Positions 9,568 through 20,329 are shown, numbered from the stretch's first letter. The stretch: DNA of 64,000 nucleotides from Sphingomonas trueperi (GCF_011927635.1 NZ_JAATJB010000001.1:248001-312000); one strand, 5' to 3'. Translations and numbers: made by a program. The notes: generated by a model not told the origin, from the sequence alone.

Positions 9568-11166
9568 ATGGCGGAAGAGACGGGCCTTTTCGTTGGAGCG
9601 GCCGGGGAGGCGCGGATCGAACTCAACCTGCGCCGCGCCAATCGCCACGGGCTGATCGCGGGGGCGACCGGCACCGGCAAGACGGTGACGCTGCAGGGCC
9701 TGGCCGAGGGTTTCTCCGCCGCCGGCGTGCCGGTGTTCGTGGCCGACGTGAAAGGCGATCTGGGCGGGCTCGGCATGGCCGGGTCGCCGCTCGCCAAGCC
9801 GCATGCCGCCTTTGCCGCGCGGGCGGAAGCGATCGGCGACAGCGACTGGAAATACCAGGCGATGCCGGTGCAGCTCTGGGACCTGTTCGGCGAGCAGGGG
9901 CACCCGATCCGCGCCACCGTCTCCGAAATGGGCCCGCTGCTGCTCGCCCGGTTGATGGACCTCAACGAGGTGCAGGAAGGCGTGCTGACCATCGCCTTCC
10001 ACGTCGCCGATGCCGAGGGGCTGCTGCTGCTCGACCTCGACGACCTGCAGGCGATGCTGGCGCACTGCGCCGAGCGCGGGGACGAACTTTCGACGACCTA
10101 TGGCAATGTCTCGAAGCAGAGCGTCGGCGCGATCCAGCGCCAGCTGCTCCAGCTGCGCAGCCAGGGCGGCGGCCATTTCTTCGGCGAGCCGGCGCTCAGC
10201 ATCCAGGATTTCCTGGCGCACGACGATAGCGGCCGCGGCGTGATCAACATCCTCGCCGCCGACAAGCTGATGGCGAGCCCACGGCTCTATGCCAGCTTCC
10301 TCCTCTGGCTGCTCTCCGAACTGTTCGAGACGCTCCCCGAGATCGGCGATCCCGACAAGCCGGTGCTCGTCTTCTTCTTCGACGAGGCGCATTTGCTGTT
10401 CGACGATGCGCCCAAGGCGTTGCTCGAGAAGATCGAGCAGGTGGTGCGGCTGATCCGCTCCAAGGGCGTCGGCGTCTATTTCGTGACGCAAAATCCGATC
10501 GACATCCCCGAGGATGTGGCCGCCCAGCTGGGCAACCGCGTCCAGCATGCGCTGCGTGCCTTCACCCCGCGCGACCAGAAGGCGATCCGCGCCGCCGCCG
10601 AGACCTTCCGGGCAAGCCCCGGGCTCGACGTCGCGACCACGATCACCGAGCTGGCGGTAGGCGAGGCGCTGGTCTCGCTGCTCCAGGCGGACGGATCGCC
10701 CGCACCGGTATCGCGCACCCTGATCCGCCCGCCCGCCTCGCGCGTCGGCCCGCTGGCGGCGGACGAGCGCAAGATCCTGGTCGAGACCGATGCGGTCGGC
10801 GCCAGCTACGACACCGCGATCGACCGCGAATCCGCCGAGGAATTGCTCGCCGCCAAGCGCGCCGAGGCGAGCGCCGCTGCCGCGGAGGCCCAGGCGCGAG
10901 ACGCTGCGGAAAAGGCCGCCGCCGCGCAAGCCAAGGAAGACGCGCGCCGCGCCAAGGAGGAGGAACGCGCCCGCATCGCCGCCGAGCGCGAGGCTGCGAA
11001 CAACCCGCTCAACCGCGCGATCCGCTCGGCCACGCGCTCGGCCTCGTCGGCGGCGGGCCGCGCGGTGGCGAACGAAGTCAGCAAGGCGGTGTTCGGCAGC
11101 AAGGGCGGCGGCGGGGTGCTGGGGCAGGTGGTGCGCGGGGTGCTGGGCGGGCTGTTCCGCGGCTGA
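9568..11166 (+). CDS. HerA-like/YjgR (DUF853) P-loop ATPase
   Basis: A 532-residue AAA+-like ATPase of the DUF853 (YjgR) group, related to HerA/FtsK translocases. Walker A is GATGTGKT at residues 32-39 and Walker B is VFFFDEAHLLFDD near 268-280; GVGVYFVTQNPIDIPEDV matches the sensor strand of this family. The C-terminal quarter is a charged Ala/Glu/Arg coiled coil (EAQARDAAEKAAAAQ) ending in a glycine-rich tail. A ribosome-binding site AGGAG sits about 10 nt before the ATG. The cellular role of the family is not established. The gene stands alone between degP and the OPT transporter. Confidence 0.9.
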   Translation: MAEETGLFVGAAGEARIELNLRRANRHGLIAGATGTGKTVTLQGLAEGFSAAGVPVFVADVKGDLGGLGMAGSPLAKPHAAFAARAEAIGDSDWKYQAMPVQLWDLFGEQGHPIRATVSEMGPLLLARLMDLNEVQEGVLTIAFHVADAEGLLLLDLDDLQAMLAHCAERGDELSTTYGNVSKQSVGAIQRQLLQLRSQGGGHFFGEPALSIQDFLAHDDSGRGVINILAADKLMASPRLYASFLLWLLSELFETLPEIGDPDKPVLVFFFDEAHLLFDDAPKALLEKIEQVVRLIRSKGVGVYFVTQNPIDIPEDVAAQLGNRVQHALRAFTPRDQKAIRAAAETFRASPGLDVATTITELAVGEALVSLLQADGSPAPVSRTLIRPPASRVGPLAADERKILVETDAVGASYDTAIDRESAEELLAAKRAEASAAAAEAQARDAAEKAAAAQAKEDARRAKEEERARIAAEREAANNPLNRAIRSATRSASSAAGRAVANEVSKAVFGSKGGGGVLGQVVRGVLGGLFRG

Positions 11167-11321
11167 ACAGCCGGAAAAGCCTGTCCTTTCGAAGCCGCCG
11201 GTGCCACGGTGCCGGCCATGCGACGGCGAGGGCGCCCATGCTGATCCGGATGGGCCACTGCGTGCAGCGGTGGCGCGGTTTCGCACGCCCCGCCCCCACC
11301 CCCATTCGGAGCCTCTAGCGC

Positions 11322-13268
11322 ATGGCCATAGCCCCTGCCCGCGCGCCGCTTGAACTCACGCTGCGCGGCGTGCTGCTCGGCGGCGCGATCACGCTGCTGT
11401 TCACCGCCGCCAATGTCTATCTCGGCCTGAAGATCGGGCTGACCTTCGCCACCTCGATCCCCGCCGCGGTGATCTCGATGGCGATCCTGCGATTCTTCCC
11501 CGGCTCGACCATCCTCGAGAACAATATCGTCCAGACCGTCGCCAGCGCGGCGGGGACGCTGGCCGCGATCATCTTCGTGCTGCCGGGCCTGGTGATGATC
11601 GGCTGGTGGAACGGCTTCCCCTATGTCGAGACCGCCGCGATCACGATGTTCGGCGGCATCCTCGGCGTGATGTTCTCGGTGCCGCTGCGGCGTGCGCTGG
11701 TGGTCGATTCGCCCGACCTTCCCTATCCCGAGGGCCGCGCCGCCGCCGAGGTGCTGCAGGTCGGCGCCGGCAGCCGCGAGGGCGCGGAAGAGAGCGCGCG
11801 CGGGCTGAAGGTGATCGTGGTCAACGCGGTCGCGGCGGCGGGCTTCGCGCTGGTCACGCGGATGCGGCTGGCGGCCGAGGAGGGCGCGCTGTTCTTCAAG
11901 GCGGGCGCGGGCTCGACCGGCGTCATCGGCGGGCTGCAGTTCGCGCTGGTCGGCGCGGGGCACCTGATCGGTCTCACCGTCGGCATCGCCATCCTGGTCG
12001 GCATCGCGATCGGCTGGTGGATCGCGCTGCCGATTCTGAGCGCCGGGATGCCCGGCGCGGCGGAGGAAGTGGCGAACGCCGTGTTCCGCAGCGATGTGCG
12101 CTTTCTCGGCGCGGGCACGATCGGGATGGCGGCGATCTGGACCTTGCTCAAGATCATCGGGCCAGTGATCGGCGGCATCCGCTCGTCGCTGGCAGCGTCT
12201 GCCGCTGCGCGCGGCGGTGCGGCCGTGGCGATCGGCGAGCGCGACCTGCCGATCGGCATCGTCGCGATCGTCACGCTCGGCATGCTGCTGCCGATCGGCT
12301 GGCTGCTGTGGAGCGTGCTGGCGGCGGGCCCGCTCTCCGCCTCGGCGGGGCTGCTGGTGGCGGGGTCGCTGGCGTTCGTGCTGGTCGTCGGCCTCGTGAT
12401 CGCGTCGGTGTGCGGCTATATGGCGGGCCTGATCGGCGCGTCGAACAGCCCGGTGTCGGGGATCGGCATCCTGTCGGTCGTCGCCGCCGCGCTGATGCTG
12501 GTGGGGCTGTACGGCCGCAATCTCGACCCCGGCACGACCCAGGCGCTGATCGCCTACGCCCTCATCGTCACCGGCATCGTGTTCGGCGTGGCGACCATCT
12601 CCAACGACAATCTCCAGGATCTCAAGACCGGCCAGCTGGTCGGCGCGACGCCGTGGAAGCAGCAGGTGGCGCTGATCTTCGGCGTGATCTTCGGCAGCCT
12701 GGTCATCCCGCCGGTGCTGAGCGTGCTCAACGCCTCGTTCGGCTTTGCCGGCGTGCCGGGCGCCAGCGCCGATGCGCTGCCCGCCCCGCAGGCGGCGCTG
12801 ATCTCGTCGCTGGCCAAGGGCGTGCTGGGCGGCGACCTGCGCTGGGACCTGATTGGCGTCGGCGCACTGATCGGCGCGGGGGTGATCCTGGTCGACGAGC
12901 TGCTGGCGCGCACCACCAGGCTGCGCCTGCCGCCGCTGGCGGTGGGCCTCGGCATCTATCTGCCGATGGGCGTGACGCTGACCGTGGTGATCGGCGCGGT
13001 GATCGGCTGGTTCTACGACCGCGCCGCCGAGCGCGCCCGCGACCCCGAGTTCGTCAAGCGGATGGGCGTGCTAATGGCGACGGGCATGATCGTCGGCGAC
13101 AGCCTGTTCGGGGTGCTCTACGCGGGCATCGTGTACGAGACGGGGAGCGAGTCTCCGCTCGCGCTGGTCGGGCCAGGCTTTGCGGGCGTGGCGCTGGCGG
13201 GCGGCACGGCGCTGTTCCTGGCGATCACCGCGGGGCTGTATCTCTACACCCGGCGGCAGGCGCGATAG
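11322..13268 (+). CDS. OPT family oligopeptide transporter
   Basis: A 648-residue polytopic inner-membrane protein of the oligopeptide transporter superfamily, probably a proton-coupled importer of peptides or metal-ligand complexes. The N-terminal signature LTLRGVLLGGAITLLFTAAN and the following NVYLGLKIGLTF loop are typical, and roughly 14-16 hydrophobic segments can be counted through to the C-terminal LYLYTRRQAR. The conserved NSPVSGIGILS and TISNDNLQDLKTGQLVGATPW segments are present. Substrate cannot be read from sequence. It is followed by a palindromic repeat at 13278-13302 and the convergent dehydrogenase gene. Confidence 0.93.
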   Translation: MAIAPARAPLELTLRGVLLGGAITLLFTAANVYLGLKIGLTFATSIPAAVISMAILRFFPGSTILENNIVQTVASAAGTLAAIIFVLPGLVMIGWWNGFPYVETAAITMFGGILGVMFSVPLRRALVVDSPDLPYPEGRAAAEVLQVGAGSREGAEESARGLKVIVVNAVAAAGFALVTRMRLAAEEGALFFKAGAGSTGVIGGLQFALVGAGHLIGLTVGIAILVGIAIGWWIALPILSAGMPGAAEEVANAVFRSDVRFLGAGTIGMAAIWTLLKIIGPVIGGIRSSLAASAAARGGAAVAIGERDLPIGIVAIVTLGMLLPIGWLLWSVLAAGPLSASAGLLVAGSLAFVLVVGLVIASVCGYMAGLIGASNSPVSGIGILSVVAAALMLVGLYGRNLDPGTTQALIAYALIVTGIVFGVATISNDNLQDLKTGQLVGATPWKQQVALIFGVIFGSLVIPPVLSVLNASFGFAGVPGASADALPAPQAALISSLAKGVLGGDLRWDLIGVGALIGAGVILVDELLARTTRLRLPPLAVGLGIYLPMGVTLTVVIGAVIGWFYDRAAERARDPEFVKRMGVLMATGMIVGDSLFGVLYAGIVYETGSESPLALVGPGFAGVALAGGTALFLAITAGLYLYTRRQAR

Positions 13269-13277
13269 CCACTTCTT

Positions 13278-13302
13278 CCCCCCTCCCGCTTGCGGGAGGG
13301 GG
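13278..13302. repeat. Intergenic CCCTCCCGC palindrome, copy 1
   Basis: Perfect inverted repeat CCCCTCCCGC-TT-GCGGGAGGGG plus extra C/G pairs, enclosed by CTTCTTC and GAAGAAG so the full hairpin spans about 13272-13317. It lies between convergent genes (OPT transporter and dehydrogenase) and could work as a bidirectional terminator, though no T run follows. Related copies are at 24635, 42672 and 44421. Confidence 0.8.
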
Positions 13303-13322
13303 ATTTAGAAGAAGAAGGAGGA

Positions 13323-14756
13323 TCAGCCCGCGAGCAAGTCGCCGAGCTTGCCCGCCTGGATCGCGGAGAACGCCGCGCCCAGCGCCTCGCGATACCGCGC
13401 ATCCTCGGCCACCCGCGCCGGGAAGACTTGGCGCAGCGCCAGCACCGCCTCTACCGGCGCCGCATCGGTCGCCGCCGCAGCGAGGACATCCGCCAGCGGG
13501 TCGGTGATCGTCTCGCCCGCCTTGGCCTTGTTGCCGAGAAACGCGATCCACGCCGCCACCGGCACCACCAACCGCTCGACCGACCGCCCGGCATCCAGCG
13601 CCGCCGCCGTCGTGTCCAGCAGCCGATACGGCAGCTTCTGCGAGCCATCCCAGGCGATCTGCGCCAGCAGGTGCCGGATCGCCGGGTTGCGGAATCGATC
13701 GAGCACCGCATCGACATAACCGGGCACGTCCAGCCCATCGACCGGGCCCAGCGACGCCGCGATGTCCTGATGCGCCAGCCGCGTGACGAAGCCGCCCAGC
13801 GCCTCGTCCGACATCGCCTCGAACACCGTCTCGTGGCCGAGCAGCAGGCCGATATAAGCGAGGCTCGAATGGCTGCCGTTGAGGATGCGCAGCTTGGCCT
13901 GCTCATAGCCGCGCACGTCGCTGGTCAGCGTGACGCCCGCCGCGGCGAGATCGGGGCCGTCGGCCATGTCGAAGCGCTGCAGCACCCATTGGGTAAAGGA
14001 TTCGCGCTGCACCGCCGCCTTGTCCTCGACGCCGAGCGCGTCCGCCACCGTGGCGAGAAAGGCCGCGTCGCTCGCCGGCGTGATCGAATCGACCATCGAG
14101 TCCGGGAACGCCACCTCCGTTGCGATCCAGTCGGCCAGATCCGCATCCCATTCGCGCGCCAGCGCCACGCAGGCGGCGCGGAGCTTGCCACCATTGCCGG
14201 TCATGTTGTCGCAGCAGAGCATCGCAAAGGGCGCCACGCCCGCCGTGCGGCGATCGGCGAGGCCAGTGACGATCCAGCCGATCACGCTCGCCGGCTCCTC
14301 CGGGCGCGCGCGATCGTGAACGATGTCGGGGTGATTCATGTCGAGCGTGCCGTCGCCACCCAGGCAATAGCCCTTCTCGGTCACCGTGCTGGTGGCGATC
14401 CGCACCTCGGGGCTGGCGAGCAGCGCGCGCAGCCGGGCGCCCTCGCCCGGGCCGATCGCGTCCGAATGCGCCGCGATGATGCGGGTGGACGGTTCGCGGT
14501 CGATCACCGCCAGCGTGTAGAGCCCATCCTGCGCCTTGAGCGCGTCCGTCGTCGTCCCGCTGCGCAGCGACACCGCGGCGATCCCCCAACGGGGATCGCT
14601 GTCCAGCACCTTGTCGATGAACGCCGCCTGGTGGGCGCGGTGGAAGGCGCCGGGCCCGAAATGGACGATGCCGGTGCGGATCGCGGCCAGGTCGTGGCCG
14701 GGGCGGAGGATGCCGGCAGGAAGCCCGGCGAGCGTCGCGCGCGAAAGCGTGGTCAT
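13323..14756 (-). CDS. Mannitol dehydrogenase/fructuronate reductase family protein
   Basis: Polyol-specific long-chain dehydrogenase (477 residues) that would interconvert a hexitol or hexonate with its keto form using NAD(P). The N-terminal IVHFGPGAFHRAHQA is the Rossmann entry of the family; KLRILNGSHSSLAYIG carries the Lys, Asn and His of the KxxxxNxxH active site. Substrate (mannitol, fructuronate or another) cannot be fixed, so I do not call uxuB. ATG at 14756 is preferred; a TTG at 14792 would overlap the stop of the upstream gene. No sugar-acid pathway genes lie nearby. Confidence 0.88.
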   Translation of the reverse strand: MTTLSRATLAGLPAGILRPGHDLAAIRTGIVHFGPGAFHRAHQAAFIDKVLDSDPRWGIAAVSLRSGTTTDALKAQDGLYTLAVIDREPSTRIIAAHSDAIGPGEGARLRALLASPEVRIATSTVTEKGYCLGGDGTLDMNHPDIVHDRARPEEPASVIGWIVTGLADRRTAGVAPFAMLCCDNMTGNGGKLRAACVALAREWDADLADWIATEVAFPDSMVDSITPASDAAFLATVADALGVEDKAAVQRESFTQWVLQRFDMADGPDLAAAGVTLTSDVRGYEQAKLRILNGSHSSLAYIGLLLGHETVFEAMSDEALGGFVTRLAHQDIAASLGPVDGLDVPGYVDAVLDRFRNPAIRHLLAQIAWDGSQKLPYRLLDTTAAALDAGRSVERLVVPVAAWIAFLGNKAKAGETITDPLADVLAAAATDAAPVEAVLALRQVFPARVAEDARYREALGAAFSAIQAGKLGDLLAG

Positions 14757-14788
14757 ATGGTCAGGCCAATCAGACCCGGCCGGTAAAG

Positions 14789-15793
14789 TCAATCGCGGGC
14801 TGGGTTGCGCAGGCCCGGCGGCAGCAGCGGCGCCTCAAAATCGGCGCGCTTGTTGCGCATGCCCCGCGGCAGGAAGAAGCGCACCTGCCGGTTGGGGAAA
14901 TCGATCTCGACTCGCCGGAAGCTGCGCATCGCATCCATGCCGAGCATGATCGCCGGCCGCTTGGTGAGCCCGAAGCGCTTGAACGGCTCGGCCTCGGCAA
15001 AGGCGACCGGCAGCGCATCGAACGCAACATTGCTCACCCGCATCGCCGGCACCTGGCCATATTGCGCCAGGGTGGTGCCGCCGTCGACGCTGGTCAGCTC
15101 GATCGTCTGCAGCACCCCGACGCTCCTGCCGACCTTGCGGCGCAGCGCGTCATTGCCCATCGTCACCTGCGATCCGGTATCGAGCACCACCTGCACCCGC
15201 GCATTGCCATAATAGGCATCGGTGACGATCAGCTGGCCGAACCGGTCCTTGGCGGAAACGACGATCTCGTCGGCGGCGTGCTTCGCGTTCCGCTTGCGCT
15301 TGACGCTGGGGCGCACCGCCATGGTGCCGGTGTCGAAGTCGATCGTCACCTCGTGATCGCGCAGCGTGTCGATACCGAGCAGCCCGGCGGCGCCGATATT
15401 CCGCGCCTCGAAGGCGGGCGCGATGATATGATGCGAGGTGCCGATCGATTCGATCTTGAGGTCGGGCACGATCACGGTGGTCGCGAGGCTGCGCCCCGTC
15501 ATCGAGGTGACATGGACCGCAGCACCCGCGGCGGGCCCCAGCCGCGTCGCCAGCTCGCGCGACACCACGGTGCGCTCGGCGCCGGTATCGATGATGAAAT
15601 TATACGGTCCCTGCTGCGTGATGGCGACCGGTACGGTGAGCCGCGCGCTGGTCTCGCCCAGCGCCAGCTGGATCGCATCGGGCTGGCCGGCGGCGGGCGC
15701 CGTTTCGGGATTGGTCCGCCCTGACAGAGGCCCGCTCGACAGCAGGCCGAGCGGCAAGGCCCACATGACCAGCGAGGACGAGACTCCGAACAT
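14789..15793 (-). CDS. Retropepsin-like aspartic protease family protein
   Basis: A 334-residue predicted secreted or anchored protein with two aspartyl-protease-type motifs: IIDTGAERTVVS near residue 85 and VVLDTGSQVTMG near residue 205. Each has a following hydrophobic-Gly segment (GLLGIDTLRDHEV and IMLGMDAMRSFRRV), so the chain appears to be a tandem pair of retropepsin-like half domains able to form an intramolecular active site. The N-terminus from ATG at 15793 is hydrophobic (VMWALPLGLLSSG) and looks like a signal sequence. Substrate unknown. It follows the Lhr-type helicase in the same direction with 53 bp between. Confidence 0.85.
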   Translation of the reverse strand: MFGVSSSLVMWALPLGLLSSGPLSGRTNPETAPAAGQPDAIQLALGETSARLTVPVAITQQGPYNFIIDTGAERTVVSRELATRLGPAAGAAVHVTSMTGRSLATTVIVPDLKIESIGTSHHIIAPAFEARNIGAAGLLGIDTLRDHEVTIDFDTGTMAVRPSVKRKRNAKHAADEIVVSAKDRFGQLIVTDAYYGNARVQVVLDTGSQVTMGNDALRRKVGRSVGVLQTIELTSVDGGTTLAQYGQVPAMRVSNVAFDALPVAFAEAEPFKRFGLTKRPAIMLGMDAMRSFRRVEIDFPNRQVRFFLPRGMRNKRADFEAPLLPPGLRNPARD

Positions 15794-15846
15794 TGGAAGA
15801 ACATACGCCTGTCGATGTTGCGCAGCAATCCCGCAAAAGAACGGGG

Positions 15847-18327
15847 TCAATCGAGCCGCATCGCCTCGGCCGCGATCGCCTCCGCCTCTTCGAGCAACGC
15901 GTCTTCGGTGGTGCCCTGCGCGACCGATTCGCGGCCGATCATGATCAGCACCGGGACCGCCATCGGGCTTACCCGATCCAGATCGACATGGAGCATCCGC
16001 GCGCCCGCTTCGTCGAGCAGCCGGGCGAGTCGGCCGACATCGGTCATCTTGGCGCGCGCGTCTTCCCAGGCCGCGCGGAGCAGCAGATGATCGGGCTCGT
16101 ATTTGCGCAGCACGTCGTAGATCAGGTCGGTGGAGAAGGTGACCTGCCGCCCCGTCTTCTTCTTGCCGGGATGCTGACGCTCGACCAGTCCGCCGATGAT
16201 CGCCACTTCGCGGAAGGCGCGCTTGAGCAGCGCCGAACCCTGCACCCAGTCGACGAATTCATGTTCCAGGATGTCGGGCGAGAAGAGCGGGCGCGGATCG
16301 AGGATCTTCTCCAGCCCGTACACCGCCAGCGCATAGTCGTTGGCGACGAAGCCCAGCGGCTTGAGCCCCATCGCCTCCATCCGCCGCGTGACCAGCATGC
16401 CGAGCGACTGGTGCGCGTTCCAGCCTTCGAAGCTGTAGATGACCAGATGGTGGCGACCTTCGTGCGGGAAGGTCTCGACCAGCAGCTGGCCCGGCGCGGG
16501 CAGGGTCGACCGTCGGTCCTGCGTCTCCAGCCACTCGCGTACATCGGCGGGAAAGCGCCCCCATTGGCCGCGATCGAACAGAAAGGCCCGGACGCGATCG
16601 GCCAAGTTGGCGGTGATCGCCAGCCGCGCGCCCATATAGCTGGGCACCCGCGCCTGCTTGGCGGTGGCGCGGACGATCAGATCTGTCGCTTCCACCCGCT
16701 CCACTTCCAGCGCGAGCCCGCCAAAGAAGAAAGTGTCGCCCGGCGAGAGCGAGGCGGCGAACCCCTCCTCCACCTTGCCCAGCCGCTTGCCGTTCTTGAA
16801 CCGCACCTCGAGCATCGGCGACTCGACGATGATCCCGGCATTGAGCCGATGCTGCGCAACAAAATTGGGTTGGGTGACGCGCCAGATGCCGTCCTTGCCC
16901 TGGGTCAGCCGCTTGAACTTGTCATAGGCACGGAGAGAATAGCCACCGTCGGCGATGAAATTGAGGACGCGATCGAACACCTCCTCGGTAAGCGCCGAAT
17001 AGGGCAATGCTGCGCGAACTTCGTGCAGCATATCGACCGCCAGAAAGGGAGCGGCACAGGCGCAGCCCATCACATGCTGGGCCAGCACGTCGAGCGCGCC
17101 GGGGCGGAAGATGTCGGGATCGAGCTCGCCCGCCTCCACCGCATCGAGCGCCGCGCGCGCCTCCAGATATTCGAAGCGGTTGCCCGGAATCAGCACCGCC
17201 TCGCTGGCCTCGTCGAGCCGGTGGTTGGCGCGGCCGATCCGCTGGAGCAGCCGCGACGAACCCTTGGGCGCGCCCATCTGGATCACGCAGTCGACATCGC
17301 CCCAGTCGACCCCGAGGTCGAGGCTGGCGGTGGCGACCAGCGCGCGTAAGCGCCCGTCGGCCATCGCCTGCTCGGCCTTTTGCCGCGCCTCCAGGCTGAG
17401 GCTGCCATGGTGGACGCCGATCGGCAGCTTGAGATCGTTGACCTTCCACAGCTGCTGGAAGACGAGCTCGGCCAGGCCGCGCGTGTTGCAGAAGACGATG
17501 GTCGTCTTGTGCGTCTCGATCTCCGCCATCACCTGCGGAATGGCATAGATGCCCGAGTGCCCGGCCCAGGGCACCCGCCCCTCGGGAAGCAGAATGGCGA
17601 TATCGGGATCGGCGCCCTTCTCGCCCTGCACGAGCGTCACCGCATCGATGTCGCCATAGGGCGCGAGCCAGGCGCGATAGCCGTCGGGATCGGCGACGGT
17701 GGCGGAGAGCCCCACGCGGCGGAAGCCCGGCGCCAGCCGCTCCAGCCGGGCGAGCGCCAGCGCCAGCAGGTCGCCGCGCTTGCCGGTGGCGAAGGCGTGG
17801 ATCTCGTCGATCACCACCGTCTTCAGCCCGGCGAACATCGTCAGGCTGTCCTCGTAGGAAAGCAGCAGGCTGAGCGATTCGGGGGTGGTCATCAGCACTT
17901 GGGGCGGGCGGGCGCGCTGGCGGACCTTCTTCTCGTGCGGCGTGTCGCCGGTGCGCGTCTCGACCCGGATCGGCAGGCCCATCTGCTCGATCGGGGTGAG
18001 CAGGTTGCGCTGCACGTCCACCGCCAGCGCCTTGAGCGGCGAGATGTAGAGCGTGTGCAGCCCCTCGGCCGGCGCCTCGATCAGCTCGGCGAGCGTCGGC
18101 AGGAAGCCCGACAGCGTCTTGCCCGCGCCGGTGGGCGCCACCAGCAGCGCATGCCGCCCGGCCCGCGCCGCGGCGAGCATGTCCCACTGGTGCCGCCGCG
18201 GCGCCCATCCGCGCGCGGTGAACCAGTCGGCCAGAGGTGCGGGGAGATCGGCGGGCACGACCTCTATGTAGGGACCGCGCAAGCGTCTGTGGAGACGCGC
18301 CGAATCACGCGGGTTCCACCCTGCCAT
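15847..18327 (-). CDS. Lhr-type (ligase-associated) DEXH-box DNA helicase
   Basis: Superfamily 2 helicase of the Lhr group, thought to act in DNA repair. Motif I is APTGAGKT (about residue 65), Ia is [11 protein letters not shown], Ib is [11 protein letters not shown], motif II is [11 protein letters not shown], motif III is LSATVADP, and motif VI is [11 protein letters not shown]. The C-terminal 350 residues carry the DUF1998-like/Lhr winged region. About 826 residues from ATG at 18327, close to the length of the ligase-associated form; that start overlaps the recF 3' end by 23 bp and a GTG further inside is possible. The usual partners (ATP-dependent ligase, PdeM endonuclease) are not adjacent. 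Confidence 0.88.
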   Translation of the reverse strand: MAGWNPRDSARLHRRLRGPYIEVVPADLPAPLADWFTARGWAPRRHQWDMLAAARAGRHALLVAPTGAGKTLSGFLPTLAELIEAPAEGLHTLYISPLKALAVDVQRNLLTPIEQMGLPIRVETRTGDTPHEKKVRQRARPPQVLMTTPESLSLLLSYEDSLTMFAGLKTVVIDEIHAFATGKRGDLLALALARLERLAPGFRRVGLSATVADPDGYRAWLAPYGDIDAVTLVQGEKGADPDIAILLPEGRVPWAGHSGIYAIPQVMAEIETHKTTIVFCNTRGLAELVFQQLWKVNDLKLPIGVHHGSLSLEARQKAEQAMADGRLRALVATASLDLGVDWGDVDCVIQMGAPKGSSRLLQRIGRANHRLDEASEAVLIPGNRFEYLEARAALDAVEAGELDPDIFRPGALDVLAQHVMGCACAAPFLAVDMLHEVRAALPYSALTEEVFDRVLNFIADGGYSLRAYDKFKRLTQGKDGIWRVTQPNFVAQHRLNAGIIVESPMLEVRFKNGKRLGKVEEGFAASLSPGDTFFFGGLALEVERVEATDLIVRATAKQARVPSYMGARLAITANLADRVRAFLFDRGQWGRFPADVREWLETQDRRSTLPAPGQLLVETFPHEGRHHLVIYSFEGWNAHQSLGMLVTRRMEAMGLKPLGFVANDYALAVYGLEKILDPRPLFSPDILEHEFVDWVQGSALLKRAFREVAIIGGLVERQHPGKKKTGRQVTFSTDLIYDVLRKYEPDHLLLRAAWEDARAKMTDVGRLARLLDEAGARMLHVDLDRVSPMAVPVLIMIGRESVAQGTTEDALLEEAEAIAAEAMRLD

Positions 18328-19372
18328 CGGCGACGCGGTAGCGGGTGGCGGTGGCGGGTACGGCATCGAACAATGCCGGTTCGGTGCCGGTCATCCACAC
18401 CTGACCGCGACCGGTCAGCCGCTCGAACAGCGCCGCGCGGCGGCCCGGATCGAGATGCGCGGCGACCTCGTCGAGCAGCAGGATCGGCGGGGTGCCGACC
18501 CGGTCCGCGACCAGCTCGGCATGGGCGAGGACGATGCCGAGCAGCAGCGCCTTCTGCTCGCCGGTGGAGCAGAGATGCGCGGGCTGGGCCTTGTCGAGGT
18601 GCATGACCTGCAGGTCGGCGCGGTGCGGGCCGGTGAGCGTGCGCCCGGCGGCGGCATCACGGCGGCGGCCGTCGCGCAGCGCTGCGGCGAGCGCGGGCGC
18701 GTCGCCCTGCCAGCCCTCCAGCGCCAGCCCGGCGCGGGCGAAGGGTCCCTCGGGCTGCTCGACAAGCCGGTCACCCAGCGCCGCCACGGCATCGCGGCGG
18801 GCGGCATCGATCGCCGCGCCATGCTCGGCCATCCGCGCCTCCAGCGCATCGAGCCAGCCGGGGTCGGGCGGCAGTTCGTCGGCGAGCAGCCGGTTGCGCT
18901 CGCGCATCGCGGCTTCGTAGCGGGTCGCCTCGTGCGCATGGCGGGGGTTGAGCGCCAGCGTCAACCGGTCGAGGAAGCGACGGCGGTCGCCCGGCGCTTC
19001 GAGGAACAGCCGGTCCATCGCGGGGGTGAGCCACAGCACCACCAACCACTGCGCCAGGCTGGTCGCCGCGGCGGTCGCGCCGTTGACGCGGACGATCCGC
19101 CGCTCGGGCGCGTCGGCGCGGGTACCGGTGCCGATCTCGGCTTCGTCGAGCGTGGCGGCGATGCCGAATGCACCCGCCCCGCCCTGCCGCGCCATTTCGC
19201 TGAGCGGCGCGCCGCGCAGGCCGCGGCCGGGGGCGAGCAGCGACACGGCCTCCAGGATATTGGTCTTGCCCGCGCCATTCTCGCCGCTCAGCACGACGAA
19301 CTCCGCTCCCGGGGTCAGCAGGGCATCTTCGTGGTTGCGGAAGTCGGTGAGCAGGAGACGCTTGACGGCCAT
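18305..19372 (-). CDS. recF: DNA replication and repair protein RecF
   Basis: SMC-like ATPase that helps load RecA at single-strand gaps through RecFOR. The 355-residue protein has the family N-terminus [16 protein letters not shown], Walker [10 protein letters not shown] at residues 29-37, the RecF signature [12 protein letters not shown], the ABC-type [16 protein letters not shown] and Walker [15 protein letters not shown] chose ATG at 19372; the frame stays open upstream only opposite the lipoprotein gene. In this genome recF is not beside dnaA or gyrB; dnaN lies 2 kb away with coq4 and a lipoprotein between. Confidence 0.95.
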   Translation of the reverse strand: MAVKRLLLTDFRNHEDALLTPGAEFVVLSGENGAGKTNILEAVSLLAPGRGLRGAPLSEMARQGGAGAFGIAATLDEAEIGTGTRADAPERRIVRVNGATAAATSLAQWLVVLWLTPAMDRLFLEAPGDRRRFLDRLTLALNPRHAHEATRYEAAMRERNRLLADELPPDPGWLDALEARMAEHGAAIDAARRDAVAALGDRLVEQPEGPFARAGLALEGWQGDAPALAAALRDGRRRDAAAGRTLTGPHRADLQVMHLDKAQPAHLCSTGEQKALLLGIVLAHAELVADRVGTPPILLLDEVAAHLDPGRRAALFERLTGRGQVWMTGTEPALFDAVPATATRYRVADGRVEPA

Positions 19373-19447
19373 GAATGGGGCTGTAGCGCAGCACCTTGCC
19401 CACGAACACCGCTTGGCCGATAGATCAGGGCGAAGGGATAGAAACAC

Positions 19448-20251
19448 ATGCTCCGCAAGACTGTTACGATTGCCGCGCTCGCGCTGGTGGCGGCCTGCTC
19501 CAAGGCGCCCGAGGACGTGACCGCCACCTACGCCGCCGCCGGCGGCCGCGGCACGATCACCGTCAAGGCTGCCGCCAATGGCGACGCCAAGGTGGAAGCC
19601 GGCCCGCAGACGCTGATCCACAAGGGCGGGACCGATTATGTCGTGATCACCGACGGCAACGACAAGTTCGCCGCCAGCTTCGCCGATTTCGTCGGCGCGA
19701 CGCAGGACATCGCCAAGGCCAAGGGCATGAAGCCCCAGCCGCTGCCGCAGGACCCGGACTATGAAGCGGTCCAGGTCGGCGAGGAGAAGGTCGGCGACCA
19801 GAAGGGCACGATCTGGAGCGTCCAGCCCAAGGGCAATCCCAATGGCGATTCGATCCGCATCGTCGTCAGCGACGACAGCCGCCTGAAGAACATCGCCGCC
19901 GCGATCGGCATGCAGACCAAGCTGACCGGCGCGCGCATGGCGACCGTGTTCACCAGCGTCCCCAAGGCCGAGAAGGTGCTGGAAGACGTGATCGCGAAGG
20001 GTGCGGTGCTGCGCCTCGGCGAAGCGCTGACGCTGCAGAGCATCAAGCCGGGCGCGATCCCCGCCAGCGAGTTCGCGCTGCCGACCGTGCTCGACCGCGC
20101 CGCGCTGCGCAAGCGCATCGAGGACCAGGCCAACAAGGCGCTCGAAGCCGCCAAGGCCGCCGGCGACAAGGCTGGCGCCGCCCCGGCCGAGGGTGCGCCT
20201 GCCGCGCCCGCTGCCGCCCCCGCACCGGAAGCGACTCCGGCCGCGAAGTAA
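19448..20251 (+). CDS. Hypothetical lipoprotein
   Basis: A 267-residue exported protein of unknown function. The N-terminus is a type II signal peptide with lipobox LVAAC at residues 13-17, so the mature protein should be lipid-anchored at C17. The middle (residues 20-220) is mixed polar/hydrophobic without a motif I recognise; the last 45 residues are an Ala/Pro/Lys-rich tail ([19 protein letters not shown]), as in periplasm-spanning linkers. It diverges from recF and is followed by a strong bidirectional terminator. Confidence 0.85.
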   Translation: MLRKTVTIAALALVAACSKAPEDVTATYAAAGGRGTITVKAAANGDAKVEAGPQTLIHKGGTDYVVITDGNDKFAASFADFVGATQDIAKAKGMKPQPLPQDPDYEAVQVGEEKVGDQKGTIWSVQPKGNPNGDSIRIVVSDDSRLKNIAAAIGMQTKLTGARMATVFTSVPKAEKVLEDVIAKGAVLRLGEALTLQSIKPGAIPASEFALPTVLDRAALRKRIEDQANKALEAAKAAGDKAGAAPAEGAPAAPAAAPAPEATPAAK

Positions 20252-20263
20252 GCCCGCCAAAAC

Positions 20264-20305
20264 GAAGAAAGGGCGTCCGGCCATCGCCGGGCGCCCTCTT
20301 TCTTT
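20264..20305. terminator. Bidirectional intrinsic terminator between lipoprotein gene and coq4
   Basis: Long hairpin with arms AAGAAAGGGCGTCCGGC and GCCGGGCGCCCTCTTTCTT (one bulge), flanked by A-rich and T-rich runs so it can stop transcription from both convergent genes. It sits 13 bp after the lipoprotein stop and about 25 bp beyond the coq4 stop. Confidence 0.85.
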
Positions 20306-20329
20306 GACGTTCGGGACTAACCTACAAGG

